A stretch of 64,000 nt of DNA from Tulasnella sp. 424 (lineage: Eukaryota > Basidiomycota > Agaricomycetes > Cantharellales > Tulasnellaceae), in NCBI GenBank assembly GCA_019633425.1, contig WSUB01000033.1:124001-188000 (forward strand), given 5' to 3'. Position 1 is the stretch's first letter. Every line of letters starts with the position of its first letter. A program made the position numbers and the translations under genes. The notes below the pieces were generated by a model. That model did no database searches, had not been told where the DNA came from, and saw only the letters and a list, made by a program, of their open reading frames with translations. This document shows, piece by piece, positions 10,334-21,739 of the stretch.

Positions 10334-11345
10334 GGGTCGATGACGCGCGAACGACCCCGCCGCGCGCGCCCAGACCCGCCGGAAGCTTAATATTCAGTTC
10401 TTGACCCACAAGGGTATATATACCCACCACTCCTCTCCCCCCTTTCCCTCCAACGACCACCCACCTCCCTCTAGTTCCCTCTGCCCGGGGTCTGGGCGGT
10501 CGCTCACATGGGTTACCAGGCGACGAGCAGGTGAGCTGGGCTTGGATGACGGAGCCCGCCTGGATGAGCGTTGCTGACTCGGGTTCCAATCGTCTATAGG
10601 TTCATTGGATTGGGTTAGCGGAGGCAGGCATGGTCGTCGATGGAGACGGGCGACGTGGGCGTTTGGTGAATTTCAGGTGCGATGTGGTTTCGTGCTGAGC
10701 GAAGACGTGAGCTGACCCCACTTTTGTCTTCCAGAAGCATGGTTTCCGGGGATTTGGGAGGAGGGATGGCATGGCATAAGAGCTGGGGAGAGAGATGCTT
10801 GGGCATCGGCGGTTGACGAACGAGGTACGCCGAGGTCCGCCTTGGAGCGCCCTGCGCGGTCTGACTTCCCTTGTCACTGCAGCGCACAGCTCAGATACTT
10901 GTTTATTATCCTCGCTTGGTCCACTTCCCCGTAGGAGGTCCCTGACCGATGAAACGGGGCCTCCGAGCGCCAGCCACGACAATCGCAGGTAGGCTCGCCC
11001 CTCATGGCACATTGAGTACGCGGTTCTCTTTGAACGGCGCAGTGGGATTGCGTCGTATCGGGAGAGGTTGTCCGCAACTCTGAAATTCCCAGGTAGGCCA
11101 AGGATGGACGTAGCCCGCACGGGAAACCGTGAACGCGAAATCCATTCTGAAGACTCCGTTATGATGGGGCTCGAAAGACGTGCGCGGGCCTCCTCGTTGG
11201 TGAGCCCTGGAAACGTTCTTGGAATTGTTCGGGAACGGCTAGACCGCGTGCGCAGATGTACATATATTTTATATACGTCGATATAATGAGGATATAGTTG
11301 CATCGTCCATTTCGTCTCGAATCTTGACGGGGGTCCCATCACACG
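10334..11345 (+). repeat. Dispersed transcribed-looking element, copy B
   Basis: The palindromic TATA box GGGTATATATACCC is at 10412-10425. Intron-like segments align with copies A and C, including GCAG|GTGAGCTGGG...CTATAG|G and CAG|GTGCGATG...TTCCAG|AAG. An ATG at 10509 would encode only a 13-residue peptide (MGYQATSR...GLG) across the first putative intron. Compared with A and C, an internal stretch around 11005-11030 is deleted, removing one inferred exon and merging two introns. It continues into the BAG copy 3 promoter, showing that element and BAG gene were duplicated together. Confidence 0.55.
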
Positions 11346-11503
11346 TTGCTCAGACTCGCCGCTCGTGCCTTCCAGATCAACAGCTAACGGAAAGAAGTAG
11401 TTGACCCGGTTGATCACCACCTGAACAGACAATAATGAGAAATGTCAAGGTCGAAAGAGGCATCCAAATGTCGTTAAGAGGGCTGGTGAACGGGTTGTCG
11501 GCA

Positions 11504-11511
11504 TGACGTCA
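11504..11511 (+). promoter_or_regulatory. CRE-like palindrome TGACGTCA upstream of BAG copy 3
   Basis: A perfect octamer in the same context as at 6227 (ATGACGTCAT), 282 bp upstream of the ATG at 11786. It is conserved between two otherwise diverging promoters. Confidence 0.4.
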
Positions 11512-11556
11512 TTGTGGTTTGTCAGTGCCTACGGTGCTTTGTCGTTGCTTGGTGTT

Positions 11557-11577
11557 GGACTTTCCCCAGGACATTCG
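11557..11577 (+). promoter_or_regulatory. Altered heat-shock element upstream of BAG copy 3
   Basis: GGACTTTCCCCAGGACATTC aligns with the heat-shock element of copy 2. Here GAA is changed to GAC, and one extra base breaks the 5-bp phasing between the second and third units. It may be a weaker HSF site. Confidence 0.35.
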
Positions 11578-11785
11578 ACAAACATCCCCGAGCTTCACCG
11601 GCTGGCTGACCGACCACGTCTCAAAGCCTTTGAAATCCACAACTCGTCTCGAACGTCATGGAAAGGTCGGATGCCATGACGCAGGAGTACTTATACTGTG
11701 CCCAAGTCATTCCCCACTCCCCCAGAAAACCACACACATAATAACCAAAGCACTCCCCAACCTCACAACAACATCTCACACTGCG

Positions 11786-13755
11786 ATGTCGTTTTTCTTC
11801 CGACCTGCATTCTACCAAGAACGTCCCGCCTACTCCTCACCCCGGTCAGCAGTCTCAGATGACGAGGCTTACTATCGCCACGTCGCCGAAGAACACCAAC
11901 GCCGAGCTCGCGCCGCTCTTGCACTAGCCCAAAAGGAGGAAAGAGGCCGACGTCAAGCTGCCTCACAACGGCTATACCACGAGGAACCCCACTTCCGTTC
12001 CGAATACAGACCAGACTATATCCCCACTCGACCCACCTACGCCCAAGGACCGCTCGATTTCCCGTTCGACGCCTATGAATCCCAACTCCCACCCCGATGC
12101 GAACATCTTCCCGACGTTTCTCAACGTTCACGTTCACCTACTCCTCGATCGCGTGGACAAGCTATCCAGGACGACCATGAGCGCCGCATTGAAGAGTGGT
12201 TGCAACGTCGCCGCCAGCGTGAGCTCGAGGAAGTAGAGTTTAGGCGATGGAAGGAACTTGAGAGGCGGCGAGACGACGAGTTGATTAGGGAATTGCTAGC
12301 CGCATTTGGTATCGATTCTCTGCGGCGCAAACGGGCAGCACCAGTGGCCACTTCGTCTCCTCGCTTAACTAGAATGGCATTCGAAGAGGAGCTCGATCCG
12401 ACTTCTACCGCCCCTCGTCAGGTCAGCATTTCTTTTCGACTTGGTCTAGTCACATCCGGCTGACTATCGATATCACTAGGTCCCCACCACCAACTCCCAG
12501 CCGTGTGAATGCGGCCAACACATTCCATCACCACAGCCAGTCCAGGCTTCCGAGCCAGCATCCGCACCATCTACCTCTCCATCCTCCGATTTCGCCACCC
12601 AACTTTGGAATGCCCTGAGTGGTGGACGTTCCGACAAAGAGAGGGCAAGCATCTTGCGAGACCTTGGCCTCAACATTCGCTTCAACGTCACACTTACGCC
12701 GAACACCCACCATACTGCAGCTGAACAGGTTCGTATTGCCCGAGCAATGTAACGGATTTCGCAGGTGTATTGGCATGCCTCCTTCTTCTCCGATGCAGCG
12801 CCCAATCCCAGCTCAACGCAGCACTGCGGCACCAAGACCCACCGCTCGCAAGCCTCAAGCGCAGCCTTCCAGTCCAGCACTCGTCCCTTTCCCAGTCCTC
12901 GTCCGTTCCCCAGCTCCGGCAACTCCGCAGCCCAAGCCATCAACGAGCCGCAATCCTTCCCCTGCTCCAGTCAAGCAAAGCCCATTCACTCACATCGAAT
13001 CCATCCAAACCAAATTCGACTCTCTTCGGGCCTCGACTCCAGATCTATCCGAACATCAAAAGAAGCGCGAGTATCTCGCCGAACTGAACAAGCTCTTGAC
13101 GCCGCTTGACGCAGTCGAGAGTAGTGGGTCGGAGAGCATCAGAGGTGCGCGGAAGGCGCTCGTCCGTGCGGTGGAGGACCAGCTGGAGAAAGTTGAAGGG
13201 AGCCAGGACGTGGAGAAGCACGAAGCCTACGGAGATCAACACGCAGAGGAAGTCAAAGTCGAAGTCAAACTAGAGGAAAGGCCGAGCATTGCTGAGGCTG
13301 CCCCAGAGCCTCAGGCTTCGGCGCAATCTGTAGCAGAGGAAGTCGAGATCAAGTCCGTATCTGACTCGGAGCCCATTCAACTTTATTCCATCGAACCTAC
13401 TACTGAAGAGCCCGCCAACGCCGCTTCTCAACCCTTGTCGACCGAGCTCGAAACTTCTTCCCAACCAGTCTCAACGGAAGGCGAAACTCACCCCGAGGTT
13501 CCGACCACCACTCCTGACATGACCGTATCCACATCGGAAGACGGTGCGGAGTCAGAAGTCGATGCGGGTGATGAGAAGGTGCACGGAGCAGGCCAGGACA
13601 ATAAGAAGCAACCCGAACGCGGTCGTCAGCCGATAGTCAGCAACCAAGATTCCAAGTGTACCAGAACTCGCCGTCCCCCAAGCGTCGAGGTCGAGGAGGT
13701 TCCCGACGAGGAGAGATTGAGCGGGTCGTCACAGGTGGGTTATAAGGATCTTTAA
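11786..13755 (+). CDS. BAG-domain protein, copy 3
   Basis: CDS join(11786..12421,12480..12728,12799..13755), 613 aa. Same layout as copy 2: MSFFFRPAFYQERPAYSS start, charged helical N-terminal third, Pro-rich middle, BAG domain about residues 360-425 (KKREYLAELNKLLTPLDAVE), acidic tail. It keeps the 70-nt intron (12729..12798) absent from copy 2; the intron sequence is nearly identical to that of copy 1. Its tail is the most diverged of the three. Hsp70 cochaperone role inferred from the domain. Confidence 0.85.
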
Positions 13756-13859
13756 GTCGGCGATACCTTCGTAGGGGATTGTGTGATATACTGGAGGATC
13801 AACTTTATCGTATGGTTTGGTGTGTACAGTATTGTGCTTAATTGATGGACATGTAGCTT

Positions 13860-14240
13860 TATTTATCTTATGTTCATTTGCTGTTACTTTGTCCGAAATT
13901 TTGATGGTGTCATACTGAAAGATGTCGCACTCTGTAGGCGAGTTGAGCATGGCATCGCGCAAGGTGCGAACCGCCAAGCATCATTAGACCGAATGCATGG
14001 TTATTCATCACTCTTTCGGTTCAACATTCTCAATGTGCTCCCGCACCTGAACATCGTTACGGTGGTAGCCTTTGTGGAGGTGCGGTGCAATGGATCGCCT
14101 GGTTCGTTCCGTTGGGGAGCTTTAAGTGGAGCGTTTGTCCTCCAAGGGACTGCGAAATCCTCAGGCTATCTCGCTCACAGTGAGATCGGCAGAGTTTGGC
14201 GTAATACTGAATAGGAATTTCAGCGTCATGCTAAGGCCAG
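13860..14240 (+). pseudogene. Protein-kinase relic downstream of BAG copy 3
   Basis: A frame at about 14010-14100 reads INVLPHLNIVTVVAFVEV, matching the helix C to hinge segment (LSHPNIVKFIGFVED) of the intact kinases nearby. It is open for 114 codons but has no catalytic loop, DFG or APE. Position and sequence parallel the relic after BAG copy 1; both are followed by a similar TTCAGCGTCA block. Confidence 0.45.
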
Positions 14241-14292
14241 TTTGAAGAGTTACTGCTTTTTTAGAACTCGCAGACTTAGCCTCTTCCAAGTC

Positions 14293-14606
14293 GCCGGTGG
14301 AACACTCGAAAGCTCTCGTCGAGGTGCTCGGATACGGCTAGACCGCTAGCGCTCATGTATAAAGATAGATGAGTGACTGCACTAGTAATCATTTAATTAC
14401 CTGGACTTGCCGTGAGTTTCGGTGCGGTCAACTCGAACTCCACTCTTAATGTGCACGCTGAACAAGAGCTCGGCCCACCCAACTGGCATGGGGAGAGCAA
14501 GCCCATGAAAGATCCCTCAAACCCCCCAGGACATCCACTCGTTAAGTGGTCGGGGCACACGTCCTGGTCTAAAGAGCCATCAGCTTTGCGCTGAAATACG
14601 TCAAGC
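14293..14606 (-). pseudogene. Cys-rich reading-frame relic, copy 1
   Basis: On the minus strand: SLDQDVCPDHL, GCPGGFEGSFMGLLSP, SCSACTLRVEFEL. The block 21740-22022 encodes a related series (SLEQDVCSNYL, GCPGISGMFHGLLFP, CCSMCT). Cys, Gly and GLL positions are kept although the DNA has diverged, which suggests a former coding exon. I do not recognise the family. No start codon or full gene is evident. Confidence 0.4.
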
Positions 14607-15471
14607 TGAGGGGAGTCGAGCGTCGGAGTCATTCACAGTGCTGGTACTATGACGGAGGTACCTATAATCATAGTTTTATTGTTGTAGCGTGGATGGAGGG
14701 TTTCGGGGGGGGGCTTTTGCAGCTGTGCGTCTTCCAGATATTGATGAAATAAGCTTAAGCTTAAGGTTCTTGTGCTATACGCGTTATTCAGGTAAGCAGT
14801 ACTTTGTCGTCGGTTTTCCAACGCACAAACTTTAATCAAGACCCCTTGGAGATTTCGTGTGGCAGGTCTGCGGGAACGTCCGAGCTTTTGGCGCCGTGTG
14901 AGGGTGTGTCATGTAAGCGGAAGTCAATCCGTTCAGGCACCGTATACCCTGTTAGGTTCCCACTTGCACATCCGGCACACGACCTGGGGCAAAAAACCCT
15001 ATTTGTGCAATGAACAGCAGAATCTATCGTTTTAGGAAGTTGTTTGTCGTGCACACCAAACGTACAGCCGCATCTCCCACGTTTCCTCGATCCTCCAATC
15101 GTAGAGATATGCCAAGGAGAGCAATATTGGCTCGCCAAGTCCGCAGTCGGTCGGAGGCGCGAGGTTATTCGTCGCTTGGGTTCTGGACTTCAAAAGTGGG
15201 GGAATTCATTTCACCTTTAGTCTTCAGACCCAGCTTGCCCTTCATTCCTCGCCCCGCTGTCGTTCACCAGAAAGTCCCTCCACAGGAACTGCCACAGATT
15301 TCTTCCTGACCATCCTCAACCGTACTCTGTTTAGCTCATCATGCCAGACGACCAGATACCCCGGCTTATGGTTACTGAATGCCAAAACAAGGCTGTAAGC
15401 CCCCTCCCCCCCAATGCGAGCGCAAAAAGAGGCACTGAAACTACCATTTAAAGCGAGAGATTCTTGATAGA
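14607..15471. other. Intergenic upstream of kinase-TPR B
   Basis: No supported gene. It holds a short palindromic AAGCTTAAGCTTAAG (about 14751-14765) and a G9 run near 14705. The last 200 bp presumably contain the promoter of the kinase-TPR gene that starts at 15472. Confidence 0.4.
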
Positions 15472-18400
15472 ATGTCAAAGCACAGAATTGACCCGAAGAC
15501 AATCAAAACAACCGAAACCCATCCAAGCGCAAGGGGCGGGCAAGGCACCGTTACACCTGGAACCATCATTCTTCCCGAAGAAGTCGTCGCGTGGCGCCCT
15601 GAACAACTCTTGAAACAGTTCTTCGAAAGGAAACTGGCAATCAAGAAGCTCGAATGGAATCGCCAGAATCCTGAAGCGTCGGAAAAGTTCTTTAAGGTAT
15701 CCCCGTTTCGCTACCGTCTTTACTGTTCTGATTGCTTCCCGTCAGTCCTTTGTCAACGAACTCAGTATAATGGCGAAGCTTTCTCATCCAAACATCGTGA
15801 AGTTCATCGGGTTTGTGGAGGACGTGCAGGAGGGCGACGCGCGGATCATCGTACCTTGGGAAGAGAACGGAAACGTCCGAGAGTTTTTGCAGTCGGGCGA
15901 GTTTGAGATTCCCGAGCGTGTCTCCTTGGTGAGCGTGTTTGATGCGTGCTATTCACGAATTACATCAACGATCGTCTACTCAGATTCAAGATATAATCAA
16001 TGGGGTGGAGTACTTACACACGAGACAACCTCCGATCTGCCACGGCGACCTGAAGTCGGTGAGCCAGTCAAGCTGCTGATCAACATACCGTGCGCCAATT
16101 GACTACCGTTCAAGCTAAACATTTTGGTCAACTCCTTGTACCACGCTGTCATCACGGATTTCGGATCGGCCCGGACTCAACAAAAAGTTGACGCGACAAC
16201 AGGAGACAGCGCACCCGAGCTGCCCTACCAAACCGTCAAGGACGACTCAGCTCAAGAATCTACTTCTCCCAGAATCGTATTCAGCCCTTCGACCTTGGAG
16301 CTCACTCTGACGGGACCTGGATTTTCCCTCCGATGGACAGCCCCTGAGGTACTGAACAATGGGGTGCAAGCTTTACCCAGCGATATGTGGGCCATCGGCT
16401 GGATCTGTTGGGAAGTAAGCGATCGATCGGGTGCCAGGGGATGTTCACCCATTTTTGCTCACATTTGCCGCTACGCTTTAGATCTTCACAGGTAGAATAC
16501 CTTTCGAGGGACTCAATTTCCAAGGGGCCATTATTTCGCACGTTATGAAAGGAAAACTGCCAGCCCTTCGGGAGGAAGCCGAACTGTCACATATTCTCGA
16601 GCTATGCACTCTAATATCGGATTGTTGGATCTCAAATACAGTTAAGAGGATAGATGCTTCCACTTTTCGACGAAAAGTTCGCTTCCTGGTGAGTACTTTG
16701 CTGCAGGAGTACCTCACCATTGTTGAACGAGCCGCGTATTAGCCATCGACGACGCCTTCAAGGCATACCTCTGGTGCCGCGAAGGTACGGTCTGCAGCAC
16801 TGTTACTGGAGTTAGGCACAATGTATCGCCTTCAGCATAACGCCGTGATGGCTGAGTCCCATTACCAGTCCGCCATTGATGTTGCGACTCGAACGAACGA
16901 CGACAGGGCTAAGGCGCATGCATTAGGCAGTCTGGGGCTCCTCTACAATTCTCGATCGAGGCATCAAGAGGCTGAGAAAGCCCTGACAGAGTCACACGAG
17001 ATTCATTCCCGTATTGGTAATGACCATGGGGCGGCAAACGCATTACTTGGGCTAGGGGGACTTTATCGACTTCAGTCGAAGATTCGGGATGCGGAGAACG
17101 CTTTGAGGGAGTCGCACCGAATTTACTCTCACATGGGGGATGATCGTGGTGCCGCAAATGCGTTGAATTTTCTTGGGCAAATATACAGGATCGAATATAG
17201 GAACTCAGAGGCGGAGAGGATTTTGATGGAGGCGCACGAAATCCACTCTCGCATCGAGTATGACGTTGGTGTCGCAAGTACGCTGAGTTGTCTGGGAGAA
17301 CTTTACAGAGCCCAATCTAGGACTCCGGAGGCAGAGAAGGCTTTCATGGAGGCGCATCAGATTTACTCTCGTGTCGGGAATGATCTTGGTGTCGCAGATG
17401 CGTTGCTTGGTCTAGGACAGATATACAGGATTCAAGGTAGGAATTCGGAGGCTGAGGAGGCTTCCATGAATGCCCACCAGATCCATTCCCGCATCGGGAG
17501 TGAGCTTGGTGTCGCCAACGCGTTGTGTGGCCTAGGAGAAACGTACAGCACTCAGTATAAGAACTTGGAGGCGGAGAAGGCTTTTATGCAGGCGCACGAG
17601 ATCCACTCTCGCATCGGGAATGACCTTGGTGCCGCGGAAGCGTTGCATGGTCTAGGAGAAATTTATAGGGCCCTACTTAGGAATAAGGAGGCAGAAAGGG
17701 CTTTCGTGGAGGCGCAAGTGATCCGATTCCGCTTCGGGTATAACCATGGTGCCGCAAACGGTTTGAACTGCCTGGGAGAAATATATCGCGCTCAGTCGAG
17801 GAATGCAGAGGCGGAAAAGGCTTTCATGCAGGCTCACGAGATCCACTCTCGCATCGGGGATGACCTTGGTGCCGCAGACGCATTGGGTGGTCTAGGAGAA
17901 ATATACCGCGCTCAGTCCAGGAATCCAGAGGCGGAGAAGGCTTTGACAGAGTCGCACGCAATCCACTCTCGCGTCGGGAAAGACCTTGGTGCCGCAAACG
18001 CATTGGATGGTCTGGGAGGATTATATCTCGCTCAGTCGAGGGTGTCAGAGGGGGAGAAGGCTTTTACAGAGGCGTACGAGATCCACTCCCGCATCGGGAA
18101 TGACTTTGGTGCAGCAAAGGCATTGGTTGGCCTGGGAGAAACATATCATGCCCAGTCGAGGCATCCCGAGGCGGAGAAAGCTGTCATGCAAGCCCGCGAG
18201 ATTCACTCCCGCATCGGGAATGACCTTGGTGTTGCAAATGCGCTGCATAGTCTAGGAGAGATACACTGGTCCCAATCCAAGGTCCCGGACTCGGAGAAGG
18301 CTTTCATAGAGGCGTACGAGATTCACTCTCGCATCGGGCATGACCTTGGAGTCGCAAACGCGTTGCTTTCCTTGGGAAACAACTATAGCGCCCAGTCGAA

Positions 18401-19280
18401 GAATCAAGAGGCGGAGAAGGCCTTTAACGGTGCCCACAACATTTACTCCCGCATTGGGCACAGCCTCGGTAATGGCCACGCATTGCACGGCCTCGCAATT
18501 CTTTGTAGTACACAGTGCCGATTCGACGACGCGCAGGCGTTCTTCCTCCAAGCGGTTGCTTCTTATGATCGCGCCGGTGACGGTGGCACGAAAGCCAGAG
18601 CTTTAATAGGCCTCGGGAAAGACTATCGTACCCGGGGCAGATACTCCGAAGCTGAGGAGGCTGCGACCGAAGCTCTTGCCGTTTGCATCAGCATTGCAGA
18701 CGAGGAGGGCCACGCGGATGCCTCCTTGTTGTTGGCGCAGATTTTCAAGTCTCAATCAAGGCAGGTTGAAGAAAAAGAGGCGCTAATTCAAGCTGAAGCA
18801 GCCCTGGCCCGGATCGACCGTAATGTAGCTCGAGCAGAGACCTTGCATCGGCTTGGCGAGATCCACCTTGAGCAGGGCACGTACGACGAAGCAGAAGAGT
18901 GCCTCCGGCTTGCTCAAGCCATATTCTCAAGCATGGGAAATGTTCGGGCTGAAGCTGCCGAGTTGCTCCGTGTTGGGCTGGTGTATATCTGCCAGAATCG
19001 AGACGACGAGGCGGGGGAGTGCTTCGTCGAAGCGCGCGCCGCATTTGCCCGGATTTCCAACGAAGAGGGGGAAGCTAATGCTTTGGACGGACTGGCGAGA
19101 GTCTTGGTTTTGAAGAGGCAGTTTGCTGATGCAAAGGCGGCTTGCGTGGAAGCTCGCGAGATCTACACGCGAATGGGGCTCCCGATGACCGAGCTGCTTG
19201 AACAGACTTGGGAAATCCTCCGGGCTTACGAGCAACAAAACACATCTCTGTCGAAAGGCCTACCTCCAGTTGATCCCTGA
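15472..19280 (+). CDS. Kinase-TPR fusion protein B, about 20 TPRs
   Basis: CDS join(15472..15696,15746..15928,15984..16058,16115..16414,16482..16688,16743..19280), 1175 aa. Kinase domain about residues 20-330: Gly loop RGGQGTV, LAIKK (K58), HGDLKS (156-161), DFGSA (176-180), a roughly 45-residue insert, LTLTGPGFSLRW, TAPE. In the last kinase exon the usual RPS/RPT is RID. Catalytic Lys and both Asp are present. The final exon encodes about 20 TPRs of 40 residues (core LGEIYRAQSRNPEAEKAFMQ, then AHEIHSRIGNDLGAANAL). Units in the middle (about 17200-18470) are strongly alike at DNA level; the last five or six have diverged. Exon sizes 183/75/207 equal those of the other kinase-TPR genes. The repeats suggest a ligand- or partner-binding array; targets unknown. 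Confidence 0.85.
16860..19200 (+). repeat. Coding tandem array, 120-bp TPR units
   Basis: About 20 head-to-tail 120-bp units, all in frame inside the last exon of kinase-TPR B. Recurrent blocks such as ATCCACTCTCGCATCGGGAA and GGTCTAGGAGAAAT recur every 120 bp with few changes in the central units. This suggests recent unit duplication or gene conversion, so unit number may vary between strains. Confidence 0.85.
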
Positions 19281-20078
19281 TCAGGTGGGCATTCCTTGGC
19301 CGTTATACTGCAACCCGAATCACGCGGCTGACGACGGTTACTATATTCTCAGGGATCTGTCCAATTCTTCGTCCCCTCTATTGAATAGTACCGAATTCCC
19401 CTGGACTCCATGTCTTGAGATGGAGTTTCCTCTCGTTCAGTGCTACAAACACGTATATTTTGTATGTTGCCACTGCTCCTCCGTAGCATCGCCTTTCGTG
19501 TTGGGATGTCACCTTCTGACATCTTTATGAAACAAATAATCTTCGTTGTATTTCAAACTCTATTCCTTGATCGTTCTTTTTTCCTTTTCGTATTTGAGCC
19601 ACGCTACTTTGAGGACCGTGTTTGAGTTCTCATCTTATACTTTCTCGTCGTGGAGAGCCATCCATTGTCTCCCCTTTCTCTGACTCATCTCGCTTAAGAC
19701 TCGCTGGTCGCTTTATATATCCTCTCTGTTAAGTTTGCAGCCATGGAGCAAATTCTCTGTTGATGGGTTGATCCGAGTCGTACGATGTAGACTTGGGGTC
19801 TTCGCTTCCTCCATCTTATTTCGACCTGCAGCTATATGGCGATGATCCGGCTTGTTCAGGGGCGTAAATACCTTACCTTTCTGTATGCTGTCAGTTTTAC
19901 TACTAGTTTGGCGATAGTTTTACTACCCATCGCCCACGTGCTGAGGTGGCGAGACAACACAAACGCGGCCGGCCTGTTGATAAGTTGCCCCATCTCCCAT
20001 CGCTTCCTCCCTCAAGTTCGATCAAGTATAATACCGGCACTTCCCGGAAGTGGATGCGCCATTAGCCTTATATCTGAC
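19281..20078. other. Intergenic, 3' of kinase-TPR B
   Basis: AT- and pyrimidine-rich sequence without recognisable coding content. It presumably includes the 3' UTR of kinase-TPR B. Confidence 0.4.
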
Positions 20079-20422
20079 ATGTCAGGCGCTTTGTCTTCAC
20101 CGGCGCTTCGGAGAGGGAGCACTGGACATGTGAAGGTGAGGGAATTGACAGAGGAAGTGGACGAGGGGGAAATGGATGCTGAGGAAAAAGTGACATATTT
20201 TCCTCGATGGCATCTGAATACGAGGAGGAGAAACCATTAAATAACGAGGAGGGGTACGATGAAAAGGCGGATGACGAGGGAGGATACGTCGTCGTTGAAC
20301 CGCTTTCTCTCCCCGATAACCTCCCTCTCAAAATAGTCTTATCTGTACTAAATTCGAAGCCCCTATACTCTGGCTCTGTGCTTGCTACGTCGCCGGGTGT
20401 TCGTTGTGTACGGACAAAGTAA
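20079..20422 (+). CDS. Possible short acidic protein or gene fragment
   Basis: MSGALSSPALRRGSTGHVKV opens a 37-codon frame (20079-20189). After a GTGA..GAG segment of only 35 nt, a second frame (20225-20422) continues in similar acidic style (EEKPLNNEEGYDEKADDEGG, LPDNLPLKIVLSVL). The composition looks coding, but the intron is very short and no family is recognised. It may be a truncated gene next to element copy C. Confidence 0.2.
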
Positions 20423-20572
20423 TCGCATCTGGTGGCCGGAATTGATTTTCTACATTAATGACATCGCCTTTGCTCAAGCGCGCAAGGTAGCAAACCCTGC
20501 TAGCTTTATTAAGCGCTTAGAAATAAGACCAACTTTCCAAACTAGTCCGACTATGATGTGATGTGGGGAAGC

Positions 20573-21690
20573 CTGATGACGCGCGACTCGGAACGCCGCT
20601 GCGCTCCGACGGAAGCTATTCAGTTCTTGACCCACAAGGGTATATATACCCACCACCTCTCTCCTCTCCTTCTCTCCAACGACCACCCACTCCCCTTTCT
20701 TCAAAAAGCGCAGTTCCCTCTGTCCGGGGGTGGTCGTTCACATGGGCTACCAGGCAACAAGCAGGTGAGTTGGACTTGGATGACGAGGCCCACCTGGATG
20801 GGCGTTGCTGAGTTTAGTTCCAATCGTCTATAGGTTCGGTGGATTGGGTTAGTGGAGGCAGGTGTGATCGTCAATCGAGACGGGCGACGTGGGCATTCGA
20901 TGAACGTCAGGTATGATGCTGAGCGAAGCCCCGAGTTGAGCTGACCTTTGACTTCCCAGAAGCGTTGGTTTACGGGGAGCTGAGAGGAAGGATAACATGA
21001 CATAAACTGTGTCGGAGATGGTGAGATTGCTTGAGCATCGGCGGTTGATGAACGAGGTATGTCGAGGTCGGCCTTTGGAGCACCATGCAGTGTCTGACTT
21101 CCCTTGGCACGGCAGCGCACAGCTTAGATGATTATTATCCTCGCCTGGTCCACTTCCTTGCAGGACGCTCCTGACCGATGAAACGGGGCCTCCGAGCGCC
21201 AGCCACGACAGTCGCAGGTAGGCTCGCCCCTCACAGTTTACATCCCACGTTGGAACGACGCTGACCATTCACACTCGTAGACAGGTGCTGTAGACCGTTG
21301 CTGGTAACTAGAGCCATCCCAAAGGTAAGTCTCTCAGAGGGTTCGGTTACCCTCGATGGGTCTGGGTATGCGGTTCTCTTTGAACGACGCGGTGGGATTG
21401 CGTCGTATCGGGAGAGGTTGTCCGCGGATCTAAAATTCCCAGGTGGACCAGGGATGGACGTACCCCGCACGGGAAACCGTGAACGCGAAATCCATTCTGA
21501 ATACTCCGCTATGCTGGGGCTCGAAGACGTGCGCGGGCCTCCTCGTTGGTGAGCCCTGGAAACGTTCTTGGACTTAAAGTTCGGGAACGGCTAAACCGCG
21601 TGTGCACATGTACATATCTTCATATACGTTGATAGAATGAAAATATATTTGCAGCGTTCTTCTGTAAAGAATATTGACCGGGGGTCGCAT
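20573..21690 (+). repeat. Dispersed transcribed-looking element, copy C
   Basis: TATA palindrome GGGTATATATACCC at 20638-20651. Putative introns include 20765-20833, 20911-20959 and 21057-21122. Exon-like blocks such as CGATGAAACGGGGCCTCCGA are nearly unchanged from A and B. An ATG at 20741 gives MGYQATSRFGGLG then stop if the first intron is removed, as in copy B. Unlike A and B, no BAG gene follows; a Cys-rich relic and then ATP14 do. Confidence 0.55.
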
Positions 21691-21739
21691 AGTTTGGCGT
21701 AATGTTGGATGGCAAGTCTATCAGTGTACGACTTGAAGC

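Noticed and set aside
10602..11432. 276-codon minus-strand frame across element copy B
   Set aside because: The matching region in copies A and C is broken by stops and frame changes, while plus-strand splice borders are conserved, so a minus-strand protein is unlikely.
16860..19200. CRISPR array or satellite DNA
   Set aside because: Units are 120 bp, contiguous without spacers, and in frame with TPR periodicity; they are coding repeats.
19836..20240. 134-codon plus-strand frame with a hydrophobic N-terminus
   Set aside because: It covers AT-rich intergenic sequence and element-flanking DNA; only the later acidic part looks coding and is reported separately at low confidence.
20911..20959. 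Box C/D snoRNA in the element introns (ATGATG...CTGA in the second intron)
   Set aside because: Spacing between the boxes is too short, no terminal stem is evident, and the motif is not kept equally in the three copies.
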